Virus record (IMG/VR): IMGVR_UViG_3300046529_000705
Location: 1 to 47,234 of that record
Source of the DNA: a virus
DNA length: 47,234 nucleotides
Reading direction: 5' to 3' (one strand)
The notes beneath the pieces are model-generated. The model did not search any database. It had not been told where the DNA came from and saw only the letters and a list, made by a program, of their open reading frames with translations. How positions within the stretch are numbered: position 1 is the first letter of the stretch; each line of letters begins with the position of its first letter. A program made the translations under genes and the position numbers. Positions 32,752 to 39,465 of this stretch are shown one piece after another.

Positions 32752-33825
32752 TCACCGTGCCTGGCGTAGCTGCACGACGTTGTGCTGGGAGACCATCGAG
32801 GTCAGGAACGGCTGGCCCTTCATCGTCTCGTCCCGGCGCCGCGTCTCACTCGACAGCCCCAGGTAGCGCTCGGTGGTCGCCATGTTGCGGTGGTGCAGCA
32901 GCGCGGAGACCGTACGGATCGCGGCGTCGTAGCCCGACTCCTGCGACAGCTTGTCGAAATACGCGCGGGCCACCGCCCGGCGCACCGTGTGCGTCCCCTC
33001 GTAGCGGGTCGGCAGGCCCAGCTTGGCCAGGGCCCCCTTCACGATCTTCTCCGTCCGCTCGACCGGCCGGTCCGGGTGCCACACGTACGGGGTCCGCTCG
33101 TACACCCTGCGCCCCAGCTCCTCGTCGAAGTAGTGCGTCTTGATCTGGTTGCCCGAGCGCGAGGGGAAGAGGTAGTCGTCGTCATCCAGCGGGCGCCCGA
33201 GCAGCGCCGCGTACTCCTCGAACCAGATGCGCAGCTCCCGCTCCAGGTCGGCGGTGAGCGGCATCTCGTCCTCCTCCTTCGTCTTGATCACGGTCACGAA
33301 GACCTCGCTCTGCGCGAAGTCGACGTCCCCGACCTTCAGGGCTTGCAGCTCGCTCGCGCGGCACGCGGTGTTCACGGCCGCCGCCAGGTACGCCCGGTGC
33401 ATCGCGCACTCGGCCTGGTCCAGGAGCTGGAGGAGGATCCCCGGCGCGGGCTGCATCCGCTTGCGCAGCGGCTCGGGCAGCGGCTCGACCAGGCTGAGGT
33501 AGTTGTCCAGCGGGGCGTAGCCGTTGGCGCGGGCGTAGGCGAAGAACACCTTCAGGCGCTTGCGGTAGTGGTTGTGCGTCGTCGGCCCGACGGCCGCACG
33601 CAGGGCCTGGCCCTTGATGCGGGTGACGTGGATGTCCATGAGCCCGCCGTCGCCGTAGAAGAAGTCCCGGACGAGCTGCGGGGTGAGGTCGTCGAAGCTG
33701 GGGTTGCCGAGGTGGTCGGCGAAACGGGGCAGCAGGCTCTCGTCCGTACGCATGGTGTTGTCGGCCTTGGCCACGCGCCGGTTGTGCAGGTACTCGTCGA
33801 TCGCGCTGCGAAGTGCGGTGGTCAC
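32752..33825 (-). CDS. Tyrosine recombinase/integrase
   Basis: A 357-residue protein starting at a GTG with AGGAGG upstream. The N-terminal SAM-like DNA-binding domain covers ~1-105 (AIDEYLHNRRVAKADNTMRT, NHYRKRLKVFFAYARANGYA). The catalytic domain carries Arg near 157 (NTACRASELQALKVGD), Lys near 178 (VIKTKEEDEMPLT), the H-x-x-R box near 277 (GTHTVRRAVARA), the second His near 309 (LLHHRNMATTERY) and the Tyr nucleophile near 319 (ERYLGLS). All catalytic residues are present, so it is probably active. It lies back to back with a serine recombinase 400 bases away. Confidence 0.9.
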   Translation of the reverse strand: MTTALRSAIDEYLHNRRVAKADNTMRTDESLLPRFADHLGNPSFDDLTPQLVRDFFYGDGGLMDIHVTRIKGQALRAAVGPTTHNHYRKRLKVFFAYARANGYAPLDNYLSLVEPLPEPLRKRMQPAPGILLQLLDQAECAMHRAYLAAAVNTACRASELQALKVGDVDFAQSEVFVTVIKTKEEDEMPLTADLERELRIWFEEYAALLGRPLDDDDYLFPSRSGNQIKTHYFDEELGRRVYERTPYVWHPDRPVERTEKIVKGALAKLGLPTRYEGTHTVRRAVARAYFDKLSQESGYDAAIRTVSALLHHRNMATTERYLGLSSETRRRDETMKGQPFLTSMVSQHNVVQLRQAR

Positions 33826-33947
33826 GCTTCCTCCTGTTGCGGGGTGTCGCTGCGGACCTCAGCGTATCGACGTCAAGCGCCCTTGGCAATCCCCTTCACA
33901 AGGTCCGGCGGTAGACGTAATGCGGAAGCCGTAGTAGCGTTCCTGGC

Positions 33948-34100
33948 ATGACGAACCTGACAACGCTTAATACCTCGGGCTCCAACGAGCCCCAGGTCAC
34001 CGTGACCCTCACCAACAACCGGATGGAAGACAGCCGCTGGAACCGGCTCCTCACCATCCTCTTCACCCCGCAGGACGAAGACGCGCCCGCAGCGAGCTAG
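33948..34100 (+). CDS. 50-residue ORF carrying the CTTAATACC motif
   Basis: ATG at 33948 reads MTNLTTLNTSGSNEPQVTVT and continues to DEDAPAAS before TAG at 34098. Codon use is GC-biased as in neighbours. Codons 7-9 are the recurrent Leu-Asn-Thr motif, here on the plus strand, again in the sense direction of its gene. The peptide is polar with one basic helix (RMEDSRWNRLLTILF). The ribosome-binding site is weak. It lies between the two recombinases and may be a leader or recombination directionality-type small protein; this is speculation. Confidence 0.55.
   Translation: MTNLTTLNTSGSNEPQVTVTLTNNRMEDSRWNRLLTILFTPQDEDAPAAS
33966..33974 (+). promoter_or_regulatory. CTTAATACC motif, site 10
   Basis: Exact copy on the plus strand, at codons 7-9 of the rightward 50-residue ORF (TTLNTSG). 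The orientation flips with the gene. Confidence 0.6.
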
Positions 34101-34133
34101 CACAACTCCCCCACACAAACGGGCCGTTCCCCA

Positions 34134-34139
34134 TATACT
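34134..34139 (+). promoter_or_regulatory. Candidate -10 element for the serine recombinase gene
   Basis: TATACT at 34134-34139 is near the consensus and stands out in GC-rich DNA. No good -35 lies 16-18 bases upstream. Transcription would start near 34146, so the leader would include the hairpin at 34144-34202. Confidence 0.4.
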
Positions 34140-34143
34140 GCGC

Positions 34144-34202
34144 TGATCAACAAGACGGGCCTGCCCACCGCGAGTCTAGGCGCGGGGACAGGCCCTTGAT
34201 CA
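34144..34202. other. Inverted repeat before serine recombinase gene, attP candidate
   Basis: TGATCAA (34144-34150) pairs with TTGATCA (34196-34202), and GGGCCTG (34157-34163) with CAGGCCC (34189-34195); CCC/GGG extends it inward. Serine-integrase attP sites are ~50-bp imperfect inverted repeats next to the integrase gene, which fits position and size. It could also be a leader hairpin. The crossover dinucleotide cannot be assigned by eye. Confidence 0.4.
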
Positions 34203-34223
34203 GTCTGTAAAGGAGACTGAGCC

Positions 34224-36320
34224 ATGGCCAGCATAGCGGCTGAACGCGCCCGCGCACGGGCTGAGAAGGTCAACAGCACCCGCCCCGGCACCCCCAACAG
34301 CTTCAAGTCCAGCATCGCCCTCGCACGCATAGTCAAGCGCGTCGGCGCCTACATCCGCGTCTCCACCAAGGACCAGATCGTCGGCTACGGCCTCGACGTC
34401 CAGCTCCAGGGCATCCAGGACCACATCGACAAAAAGAACCTCCACGAACAGCAGAACGAGACCAACATCGTCTGGGAACTCGGCGACATCTACGAGGACG
34501 CAGGCGAGTCCGGCGCCAAGCAGGACCGCCCCCAGATGATGCGCCTGGAGAGGGACGTCCTCGACAAGAAGATCGACGTCGTCGCCGTCCACAAGTTCGA
34601 CCGCATCGGCCGCACCGGCCGTGCCTTCTGGCACTGGGTCTGGGCCCTCGAAGACGCCGGGACCTCCATCATCTCCGTCACCCAGGAGATCGACACCACC
34701 ACCACCCACGGCGTCACCGCCCTCCAGCAGCTCGCCTCCTTCTCCGAGATGGAATGGCGCACCATCCTGGAGCGCACCCAGAACGGCCTCAACATGAAGG
34801 CCGCAGCCGGAGGCTGGACCGGTGGCCCCCCGCCCTACGGCTACCGCATCGAGAACCAGGGCAAGCGCGACTCCAAGCTGGCCGTGGACCCCGTGGAGAG
34901 CCGCACCCTCGAACTGGCCGCCCAGCTCATCGTCGAAGGCGGCTACACCGTCGACCGCGCCGCCCACATGCTCAACCTCATCGGCCGCCTCACCCGCAAG
35001 GGCGTGGCATGGACCGGATCCAACCTGCGGCACAAATTCCGCAACACCGCCCTCGACGGCTTCGTCGTCTACCGCAACACCGACGAGGTCGTCAACAAGC
35101 GCCGCAAGCGCGCCACCAAGATGAACCCCGACGGCAGCCCCAAGCACGGACCGATGATGATCATCGACACCCCGATGGTCTTCGACATCGACCGGCTCAT
35201 GTCCATCCGCCACGCGCTCCGGCGAAACGGCGGCTGGACCCACTCCGGGAACTACAAGTACCACCCGCTCAGCACCCGCGTTATCGGTGAATGCGGCGCC
35301 CACTACACCGGGGTCCACGTAAAGATCGAGGACCGCCGCACCTACCGCTGCTCCGGCAAGAAGTGCGGCGACTCCGTTATCGACGCCGTCGCGCTGGAAG
35401 AGATCGTCTGGGACAGCCTGAAGAAGTTCCTCGGCGACAAGTCCAAGCTGCGGGAGATCGCCAAGGACTGGGTTACCACCGCGCCCGATCACCGGGAGAT
35501 GTACGTCGCCCGTATCGGCGAACTCGAACGGGAAGTCGCGGGACTTCTCGAACTCACCACGACGACGCTGGTGAATCTCGCAACGGCAGGAGTCGACGCG
35601 CGGGCGATCAATTCGGCCGTCGCTAAGATCAACGAGGACATCAGCCTCAAGCAGACGCTGCTCGATGACGCCCGGGACATGCTGTCGAAGTCCGAGGAAG
35701 CTGCACAGCGCGCGGAGGATTTCCAGCGGCTGGTCGAGATCGCCAGCTTCAACCTGGAGAACATCAACGACCGGCAGAAGTCCGAGATCATGGACCTGCT
35801 GGAGATCCAGGTGACGCTTATAGGGCCGGTTCCGCTGGAGCGTCGCTTTGGGCCGGGGTCGGAAATCGAAGCGTGGCACGTCGAGCGCGGGCGTATGCCG
35901 AAGGAACTCACGGACGAGCTGTGGGAGCAGATCAAGCCCAACATCCCGTTTCGGGTCACCAAGCGGAGCCTGGACCTTCGACTGCTCGTGGAGGGGCTGA
36001 TCCACAAGGCGCGTACGGGCTGCCCCTGGGATGAGATGCCGGAACGGTTCCCCGACAAGAACGCTCTGCGCTCCCGCTGGAGGGCCTGGAGGGGCGGGAC
36101 GTGGGAGAGCTTCATGGAGCCGCTTCTGGAGGCCGTGCCGGTCCGTCCACTGCGTCAGGCGCCGCTTCCGCCCATGCGGGTGACGGGGAACATCGACCCC
36201 CGTCTGGTCGAGTTCACGAACGGCAAGCTGACGAGCCAGGTTCCTCACTCTGGCGCACCGACATCCAGGGGATCGTTCACGTACATCATCAACGTGGCTG
36301 ATCTGCGATTGGCCGTCTGA
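34224..36320 (+). CDS. Large serine recombinase with IS5-type transposase-like C-terminal domain
   Basis: A 698-residue protein with AAGGAGA before the ATG. A ~37-residue basic leader precedes the resolvase domain; the nucleophile is Ser47 in GAYIRVSTKDQ, with later motifs DIYEDAGESGAKQDRP and VVAVHKFDRIGRTGRAFWHW. The recombinase domain lies ~185-330. A zinc ribbon has CG near 356 and RCSGKKCG near 378. A coiled coil follows (~420-510). The end, ~561-645, reads LTDELWEQIKPNIPFRVTKR, then LLVEGLIHKARTGCPWDEMP and WRAWRGGTWE, the pattern of DUF4096, the N-terminal domain of IS5-family transposases. That domain is not a usual part of serine integrases. Confidence 0.88.
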   Translation: MASIAAERARARAEKVNSTRPGTPNSFKSSIALARIVKRVGAYIRVSTKDQIVGYGLDVQLQGIQDHIDKKNLHEQQNETNIVWELGDIYEDAGESGAKQDRPQMMRLERDVLDKKIDVVAVHKFDRIGRTGRAFWHWVWALEDAGTSIISVTQEIDTTTTHGVTALQQLASFSEMEWRTILERTQNGLNMKAAAGGWTGGPPPYGYRIENQGKRDSKLAVDPVESRTLELAAQLIVEGGYTVDRAAHMLNLIGRLTRKGVAWTGSNLRHKFRNTALDGFVVYRNTDEVVNKRRKRATKMNPDGSPKHGPMMIIDTPMVFDIDRLMSIRHALRRNGGWTHSGNYKYHPLSTRVIGECGAHYTGVHVKIEDRRTYRCSGKKCGDSVIDAVALEEIVWDSLKKFLGDKSKLREIAKDWVTTAPDHREMYVARIGELEREVAGLLELTTTTLVNLATAGVDARAINSAVAKINEDISLKQTLLDDARDMLSKSEEAAQRAEDFQRLVEIASFNLENINDRQKSEIMDLLEIQVTLIGPVPLERRFGPGSEIEAWHVERGRMPKELTDELWEQIKPNIPFRVTKRSLDLRLLVEGLIHKARTGCPWDEMPERFPDKNALRSRWRAWRGGTWESFMEPLLEAVPVRPLRQAPLPPMRVTGNIDPRLVEFTNGKLTSQVPHSGAPTSRGSFTYIINVADLRLAV

Positions 36321-36334
36321 CCTGCGGAAACGCT

Positions 36335-36367
36335 GAAGGCCCCTACCCGATCAGGGTGGGGGCCTTC
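36335..36367. terminator. Bidirectional terminator after serine recombinase
   Basis: Arms GAAGGCCCCTACCC (36335-36348) and GGGTGGGGGCCTTC (36354-36367) pair over 14 bp with one G-U pair, loop of 5, followed by TTC on the plus strand. It separates the convergent rightward recombinase and the leftward gene ending at 36369. Confidence 0.85.
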
Positions 36368-36368
36368 T

Positions 36369-36641
36369 TCATGCCTCCCGACGGGAGAGGACATCCAGCA
36401 CGCCGAGCAGACTCTGGGCCCCTCGGCGGGCCTCCAGCAGACTCTCCGGCGTGGACTGCTTGCGGTAGTCGTCGAGCGCCTTCGCCAGGCCCGAGCCGAC
36501 ACTGTCCGCCCAGTCCAGCACGTCCCCCGTGGGCAGCCGGTCCAGCCGCTTGGCGACCTTCCCCCGGACCGGGTCTACCAACTCCTCCGAGACGCCGTCA
36601 GCGCCCTGCCACAGCCCCTTCAGAACAGCCCAAGCGCGCAC
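36369..36641 (-). CDS. Small helical protein of unknown function
   Basis: A 90-residue protein starting at a GTG (36641) with GAGG five bases upstream. It reads MRAWAVLKGLWQGADGVSEE and is largely helical and amphipathic (LLEARRGAQSLLGVLDVLSR). Its start lies inside the last codons of the 39-residue ORF upstream, so translation is probably coupled. It is not recognised. It is the last gene of a leftward accessory unit ending at the terminator. Confidence 0.55.
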   Translation of the reverse strand: MRAWAVLKGLWQGADGVSEELVDPVRGKVAKRLDRLPTGDVLDWADSVGSGLAKALDDYRKQSTPESLLEARRGAQSLLGVLDVLSRREA

Positions 36642-36739
36642 AGTGCCTCATACTCCTCGTCGGTGTCGTCCGTCTTCTGGGCCACGACCCTGCGGGCCGC
36701 CGCCTTCTCTTCCTCGGTGTTCTCAGGTGAGGAGGGCAT
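36620..36739 (-). CDS. 39-residue acidic ORF
   Basis: ATG at 36739 reads MPSSPENTEEEKAAARRVVA and then a Thr/Asp/Glu-rich stretch ending EALCALGLF. Codon use is GC-biased. It overlaps the upstream gene by 17 bases and the downstream gene by 22 bases, as in a compact polycistron. Too short for family recognition; the overlaps and coding bias are the support. Confidence 0.5.
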   Translation of the reverse strand: MPSSPENTEEEKAAARRVVAQKTDDTDEEYEALCALGLF

Positions 36740-37028
36740 CGTCGACCTCCGCGTCGAATCTGTGGGCGTGGTCGCGGATGTCGTCGGTCGACAGCGCGTT
36801 TCCGTATCCCTGGAGAGCGGTATAGAGAGCGTCGCTTTCCGAGCGCCAGGTGTGGCACCAGCGGCCGAGGACGATTCCCTTGCCCGGCCATATCTTCAGG
36901 ATCACGGAATTGGACCGCCGATAGGGCGGCTCTATCTCGTCCGTGGGAGCGCGGTGGATAAGTGGCGTATGGGGGCGCAGGTTCACCGCGTGAACGAAGA
37001 AGGGCCCCACCCCATGTGTATTCGGCAT
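36723..37028 (-). CDS. Small protein of unknown function
   Basis: A 101-residue protein starting MPNTHGVGPFFVHAVNLRPH, with EPPYRRSNSVILKIWPGKGI, WCHTWRSESDALYTALQGYG and DDIRDHAHRFDAEVDDALLT. It looks like a small alpha/beta protein; the third-position GC bias is normal. It overlaps the next ORF by 17 bases. No family is recognised. Confidence 0.55.
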   Translation of the reverse strand: MPNTHGVGPFFVHAVNLRPHTPLIHRAPTDEIEPPYRRSNSVILKIWPGKGIVLGRWCHTWRSESDALYTALQGYGNALSTDDIRDHAHRFDAEVDDALLT

Positions 37029-37067
37029 GGGAAGGAGCCTATTCTCCGGGCCGCCGGAAATGGTAAA

Positions 37068-37511
37068 TCAGTGATCGCCAGTGGGTTCGTCGAGATCGTG
37101 TTCCGGTGCGTAGGCGAAGTTGTTCAGCGTCCGGTTGATCGCACGGCCGGGGCTCTTTACGCGCTTGAAGTTCCGCCAGACATTCGGCGGGACGTTGTAG
37201 TAGCCGTAGACCTGACCATTCCTGAATCGGACCCGTAGCGTCTGAGAATCCTTGTCGTATCCAGCGGCAAGAGTTCTCGGGCGCGGCGGATTGATAGAGG
37301 GGGTCGGCTGGTACGGGAGGAGATCCCCGTCATCGCCGTCTTTCGCCAATTGGATGGCGTCGGCGAGTTCCTGCGACATTACCCGGCGGGATCCCGGCGG
37401 AGCGCTGGGAGTTGTTCGGGGCGGCTCTGGGGTGGTCGGCATGGAGAACAGGCTGAGCTGTTCGAAGTCGCTGCCGCGCTTGTTCGGGCCGCGCGGTCCT
37501 CTGCGTGCCAC
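37068..37511 (-). CDS. KTSC-domain protein
   Basis: A 147-residue protein starting at a GTG with AAGGAG. The N-terminal half is a basic and then Pro-rich linker (RRGPRGPNKRGSDFEQLSLF). The C-terminal ~60 residues, AAGYDKDSQTLRVRFRNGQV then YGYYNVPPNVWRNFKRVKSP and GRAINRTLNN, match the KTSC domain, a small fold common in phage and plasmid proteins and sometimes fused to nucleic-acid enzymes. It may be an RNA- or nucleotide-related accessory factor. It lies behind a terminator-like hairpin. Confidence 0.75.
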   Translation of the reverse strand: MARRGPRGPNKRGSDFEQLSLFSMPTTPEPPRTTPSAPPGSRRVMSQELADAIQLAKDGDDGDLLPYQPTPSINPPRPRTLAAGYDKDSQTLRVRFRNGQVYGYYNVPPNVWRNFKRVKSPGRAINRTLNNFAYAPEHDLDEPTGDH

Positions 37512-37525
37512 TGTGTCTCCTTAAA

Positions 37526-37574
37526 CGCAGCCGCCCCTGCCCCGGTGAAGGGAAGCAGGGGCGTGTGAGGCTGC
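37526..37574. terminator. Terminator-like hairpin between two leftward genes
   Basis: CGCCCCTGC (37532-37540) pairs with GCAGGGGCG (37555-37563), and the outer GCAGC and GGCTGC can extend it. The leftward side leads to GCGTTTAAGG, a short T-run. It falls between the unknown gene ending at 37580 and the KTSC gene. Confidence 0.6.
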
Positions 37575-37579
37575 TTGGG

Positions 37580-37978
37580 TCAGGCCGGGACGTTGTCGAC
37601 CGTGGAGGCCGTCGCCGGGGCCTTGTCACCCGCGCCAGGCGCCGTGGAGGTGCCCGCGTTGATGGTGCCCTCGTAGACGGCGGTGCCAGCGAGGCGGTCG
37701 TCGGCCTCCGGGCCACCCGGGTGCGCGGCGGCCTGCTCGGGGGTCAGGACGACGAGACCGGCGTTGGAGGTTGCCGGGTCGATGCCTGCCGCGATCTGGG
37801 CCTTGGGGTCCGGCAACTGGGCCGGTACGAAGACCTGGCCGGGGACCGGGTCGACGTTCTCGAACTTGGTGCCGGACTGGGCGGTCCAGCCGAGGTTCGG
37901 GGCGTCCCAGTCGGACGAGCGGCCGGGGACCGGGGCGGGGACGGTGACCTGGTCGGCAGCGGTCTTGGATGCAGCCAC
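37580..37978 (-). CDS. Pro/Ala-rich protein of unknown function
   Basis: A 132-residue protein starting at a GTG with AGAGGAA upstream (MAASKTAADQVTVPAPVPGR). The sequence has low complexity in Pro, Ala and Thr, with one region of more order (PQVFVPAQLPDPKAQIAAGI-like spacing, ending DDRLAGTAVYEGTINAG). It has no membrane segment. It could be a minor virion or decoration protein but lies far from the virion genes. Not recognised. Confidence 0.55.
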   Translation of the reverse strand: MAASKTAADQVTVPAPVPGRSSDWDAPNLGWTAQSGTKFENVDPVPGQVFVPAQLPDPKAQIAAGIDPATSNAGLVVLTPEQAAAHPGGPEADDRLAGTAVYEGTINAGTSTAPGAGDKAPATASTVDNVPA

Positions 37979-38005
37979 TGTGTTCCTCTTTCGTACAGGG
38001 TCGGG

Positions 38006-38137
38006 TTACCGGGGTTGCTGGACGGTCCAGCCCGGTTCTTGTACCGGACCCTCTTCGTCCTCTATTTGATTATGAGGGCAGTCAGGCCCTGAATAGACAT
38101 GTTGGCCGTCTACGAATACGCAGCGGGATGTGTACAT
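38006..38137 (-). CDS. 43-residue ORF with two Cys, unknown
   Basis: ATG at 38137 with GTAGGAG seven bases upstream; reads MYTSRCVFVDGQHVYSGPDC and then an acidic, Pro-rich end (EEGPVQEPGWTVQQPR) before TAA at 38006. The strong ribosome-binding site and tight position (10 bases after the preceding stop) support it. The C-x(13)-C-P-H pattern could bind a metal. Confidence 0.55.
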   Translation of the reverse strand: MYTSRCVFVDGQHVYSGPDCPHNQIEDEEGPVQEPGWTVQQPR

Positions 38138-38146
38138 GTGGGTCTC

Positions 38147-38335
38147 CTACAGGGAACTGCCTGCCTCGGTATTTGAGCCTAGCGGCATTCCGCCCGGAGT
38201 TTCCCATGGCTGCATTCCGGCGAACTGGTCGGCGGAGAGTAGTTGCCGTCTGAGGGGTGCTCCGCCGACGGTGAAGGTGTAGCCGCCTGCGTAGGCGTCG
38301 CCGGTTGCTGGGATGGGTTCAGGCGCCTTGCGCAT
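38147..38335 (-). CDS. 62-residue protein of unknown function
   Basis: It starts MRKAPEPIPATGDAYAGGYT, with FTVGGAPLRRQLLSADQFAG in the middle and a Gly/Ser-rich end. It overlaps the upstream gene by 17 bases. The small beta-rich sequence has no recognised motif. Coding support comes from codon bias and overlaps on both sides. Confidence 0.5.
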   Translation of the reverse strand: MRKAPEPIPATGDAYAGGYTFTVGGAPLRRQLLSADQFAGMQPWETPGGMPLGSNTEAGSSL

Positions 38336-38522
38336 GTCCGTCCTCCCGGGCCTGGGCGAAGCCGGTGCGCAGTCGTACGAGGCGCACTCTGGTGTTGCGT
38401 AGGTGTCGCATGTGCTCGGGGGTTGAGCCGACGACCTTGGCGACTTCGTCGATGCAGCGGTCTACGAGGTCTTCCAGGTCGGCTATGTCGTCGCGTCGTG
38501 TCTGGGGCAGCAGGGGCATCAC
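38319..38522 (-). CDS. 67-residue helical basic protein
   Basis: It starts MMPLLPQTRRDDIADLEDLV and runs into DRCIDEVAKVVGSTPEHMRH and a basic helix (LRNTRVRLVRLRTGFAQARE). It overlaps both neighbours (4 bases upstream, 17 downstream). It resembles a small helical coiled-coil or DNA-binding protein, but no family is identified. Confidence 0.5.
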   Translation of the reverse strand: MMPLLPQTRRDDIADLEDLVDRCIDEVAKVVGSTPEHMRHLRNTRVRLVRLRTGFAQAREDGHAQGA

Positions 38523-38860
38523 GGCCTCCTCCGGCGGGGCCGGGGGCCTCCGTCGCTCTGAAACAGGTCCAGTACGTCTTCCAGGACGTCGGTGACGGTG
38601 GCCTGTGTGGCTACGCTGTCCCGGGTGGCCTGGACGAGGTCCTTGGCTGCGGAGACCATCTGCTCGGCGAGGGGCACGACCTTCTCGGTCAGGGCGCGGA
38701 GTCGTTTGTTCTCTTCGACCTCGCGTCGGTATGCCTTGCCGGAGACGACGACTTCGGTGACGAACACGGCGAATATGAAGGCCGCGATCGGGCCTAGGAC
38801 CAAGGGGTTGTCGACGGACAGTCCGCCCCCTCCTGGTCCGGAAGCTAGCAAAAGAAACAT
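38519..38860 (-). CDS. Membrane-anchored coiled-coil protein
   Basis: A 113-residue protein read from the ATG at 38860 (MFLLLASGPGGGG). A membrane segment (LVLGPIAAFIFAVFVTEVVV) is followed by a charged coiled coil (AYRREVEENKRLRALTEKVV) and an arginine-rich tail. The annotated ATG lies inside an inverted repeat; an alternative weaker start (CTG or TTG after AGGAGGGGG, around 38820) would give a protein beginning just before the membrane segment. Proteins of this layout are common in actinophage accessory regions. Confidence 0.6.
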   Translation of the reverse strand: MFLLLASGPGGGGLSVDNPLVLGPIAAFIFAVFVTEVVVSGKAYRREVEENKRLRALTEKVVPLAEQMVSAAKDLVQATRDSVATQATVTDVLEDVLDLFQSDGGPRPRRRRP

Positions 38861-38914
38861 CCCGGGTACCGTCCGTCGCTATTGGGGCTTGCGACTTTAA
38901 TGGTACCCGGGATG
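38858..38914 (-). promoter_or_regulatory. Perfect inverted repeat ending at a start codon
   Basis: CATCCCGGGTACC (38858-38870) and GGTACCCGGGATG (38902-38914) are a 13-bp perfect inverted repeat with a 31-base loop. In the mRNA the 3' arm ends in the ATG of the downstream gene and is followed by TTTCTTTTG. It can therefore act as a terminator or as a block on the start codon. Confidence 0.75.
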
Positions 38915-38932
38915 ATTCTTGGCCTATTAGGG

Positions 38933-39220
38933 CTAGAGATTAAGTCCCTTCTTCTGGAGTCGGTTCTTCAGCTTCACGAAAGCCACGCTGACCGGGGTAA
39001 GGCCGCAGATCTCAGGAATCTGCTTCTCTCGGTCTGCATCGGTCCAGTCCTTCCGTGGCTTGTCGAGGGGCGGCGGGGTCCACTTGAGGTGGTTGCCTCC
39101 GGTGACCTCGATCGTCCAGCCCTGCTTCCGGGCCGTCTTGGCCAGGGCCTCCGTCTCCTTGTTCGTGCCGAGCTTTCCGCGTCCTCCGCTTCCAGCAACT
39201 GCCTTGCCCTTGGGGGGCAT
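38933..39220 (-). CDS. HicA-like small protein
   Basis: A 95-residue protein with TAGGAGG before the ATG. Residues ~20-55 (NKETEALAKTARKQGWTIEV then TGGNHLKWTPP) follow the HicA/YcfA pattern, a small dsRNA-binding-like fold whose key residue is the His after Gly-Gly/Ser-Asn. The C-terminus is a basic helix. HicA acts as an mRNA interferase with a HicB antitoxin, but no HicB-like gene is adjacent. A toxin role is therefore unproven. Confidence 0.6.
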   Translation of the reverse strand: MPPKGKAVAGSGGRGKLGTNKETEALAKTARKQGWTIEVTGGNHLKWTPPPLDKPRKDWTDADREKQIPEICGLTPVSVAFVKLKNRLQKKGLNL

Positions 39221-39418
39221 TGGGACCTCCTAGGTCGAGTAGTACTGGGTGATGTAGTAACTGTAAGGGGCGCTATTACGGCTCCGCAAGCTACTTCGCC
39301 AAACCGATTGACGTGACCTAGGCCACATCGGGCTCGAAAGTGTTGACGATCGACGTGTGTAAGGTCCACCTAACTACAGGTCGTTCGTGTACGGAGAGTG
39401 AGGAGTGCCCGGACAGCA
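39221..39418. other. Intergenic stretch without a clear gene
   Basis: About 200 bases between the HicA-like gene and the terminator at 39419. I see no ORF with a ribosome-binding site and no convincing promoter. CCTAGG and a short ACCT/AGGT repeat are present but weak. Confidence 0.5.
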
Positions 39419-39455
39419 CAAAACCCCGCCTGCCAGTGTGGCAAACGGGGCTGCG
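39419..39455 (-). terminator. Intrinsic terminator after the orphan gene at 39466
   Basis: In the leftward sense AGCCCCG and CGGGGTTTT pair, with an internal TGCCA/TGGCA stem, and a T-run (TTTTG) follows. It lies just beyond the stop codon at 39466. Confidence 0.8.
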
Positions 39456-39465
39456 TGCGGCCAGG

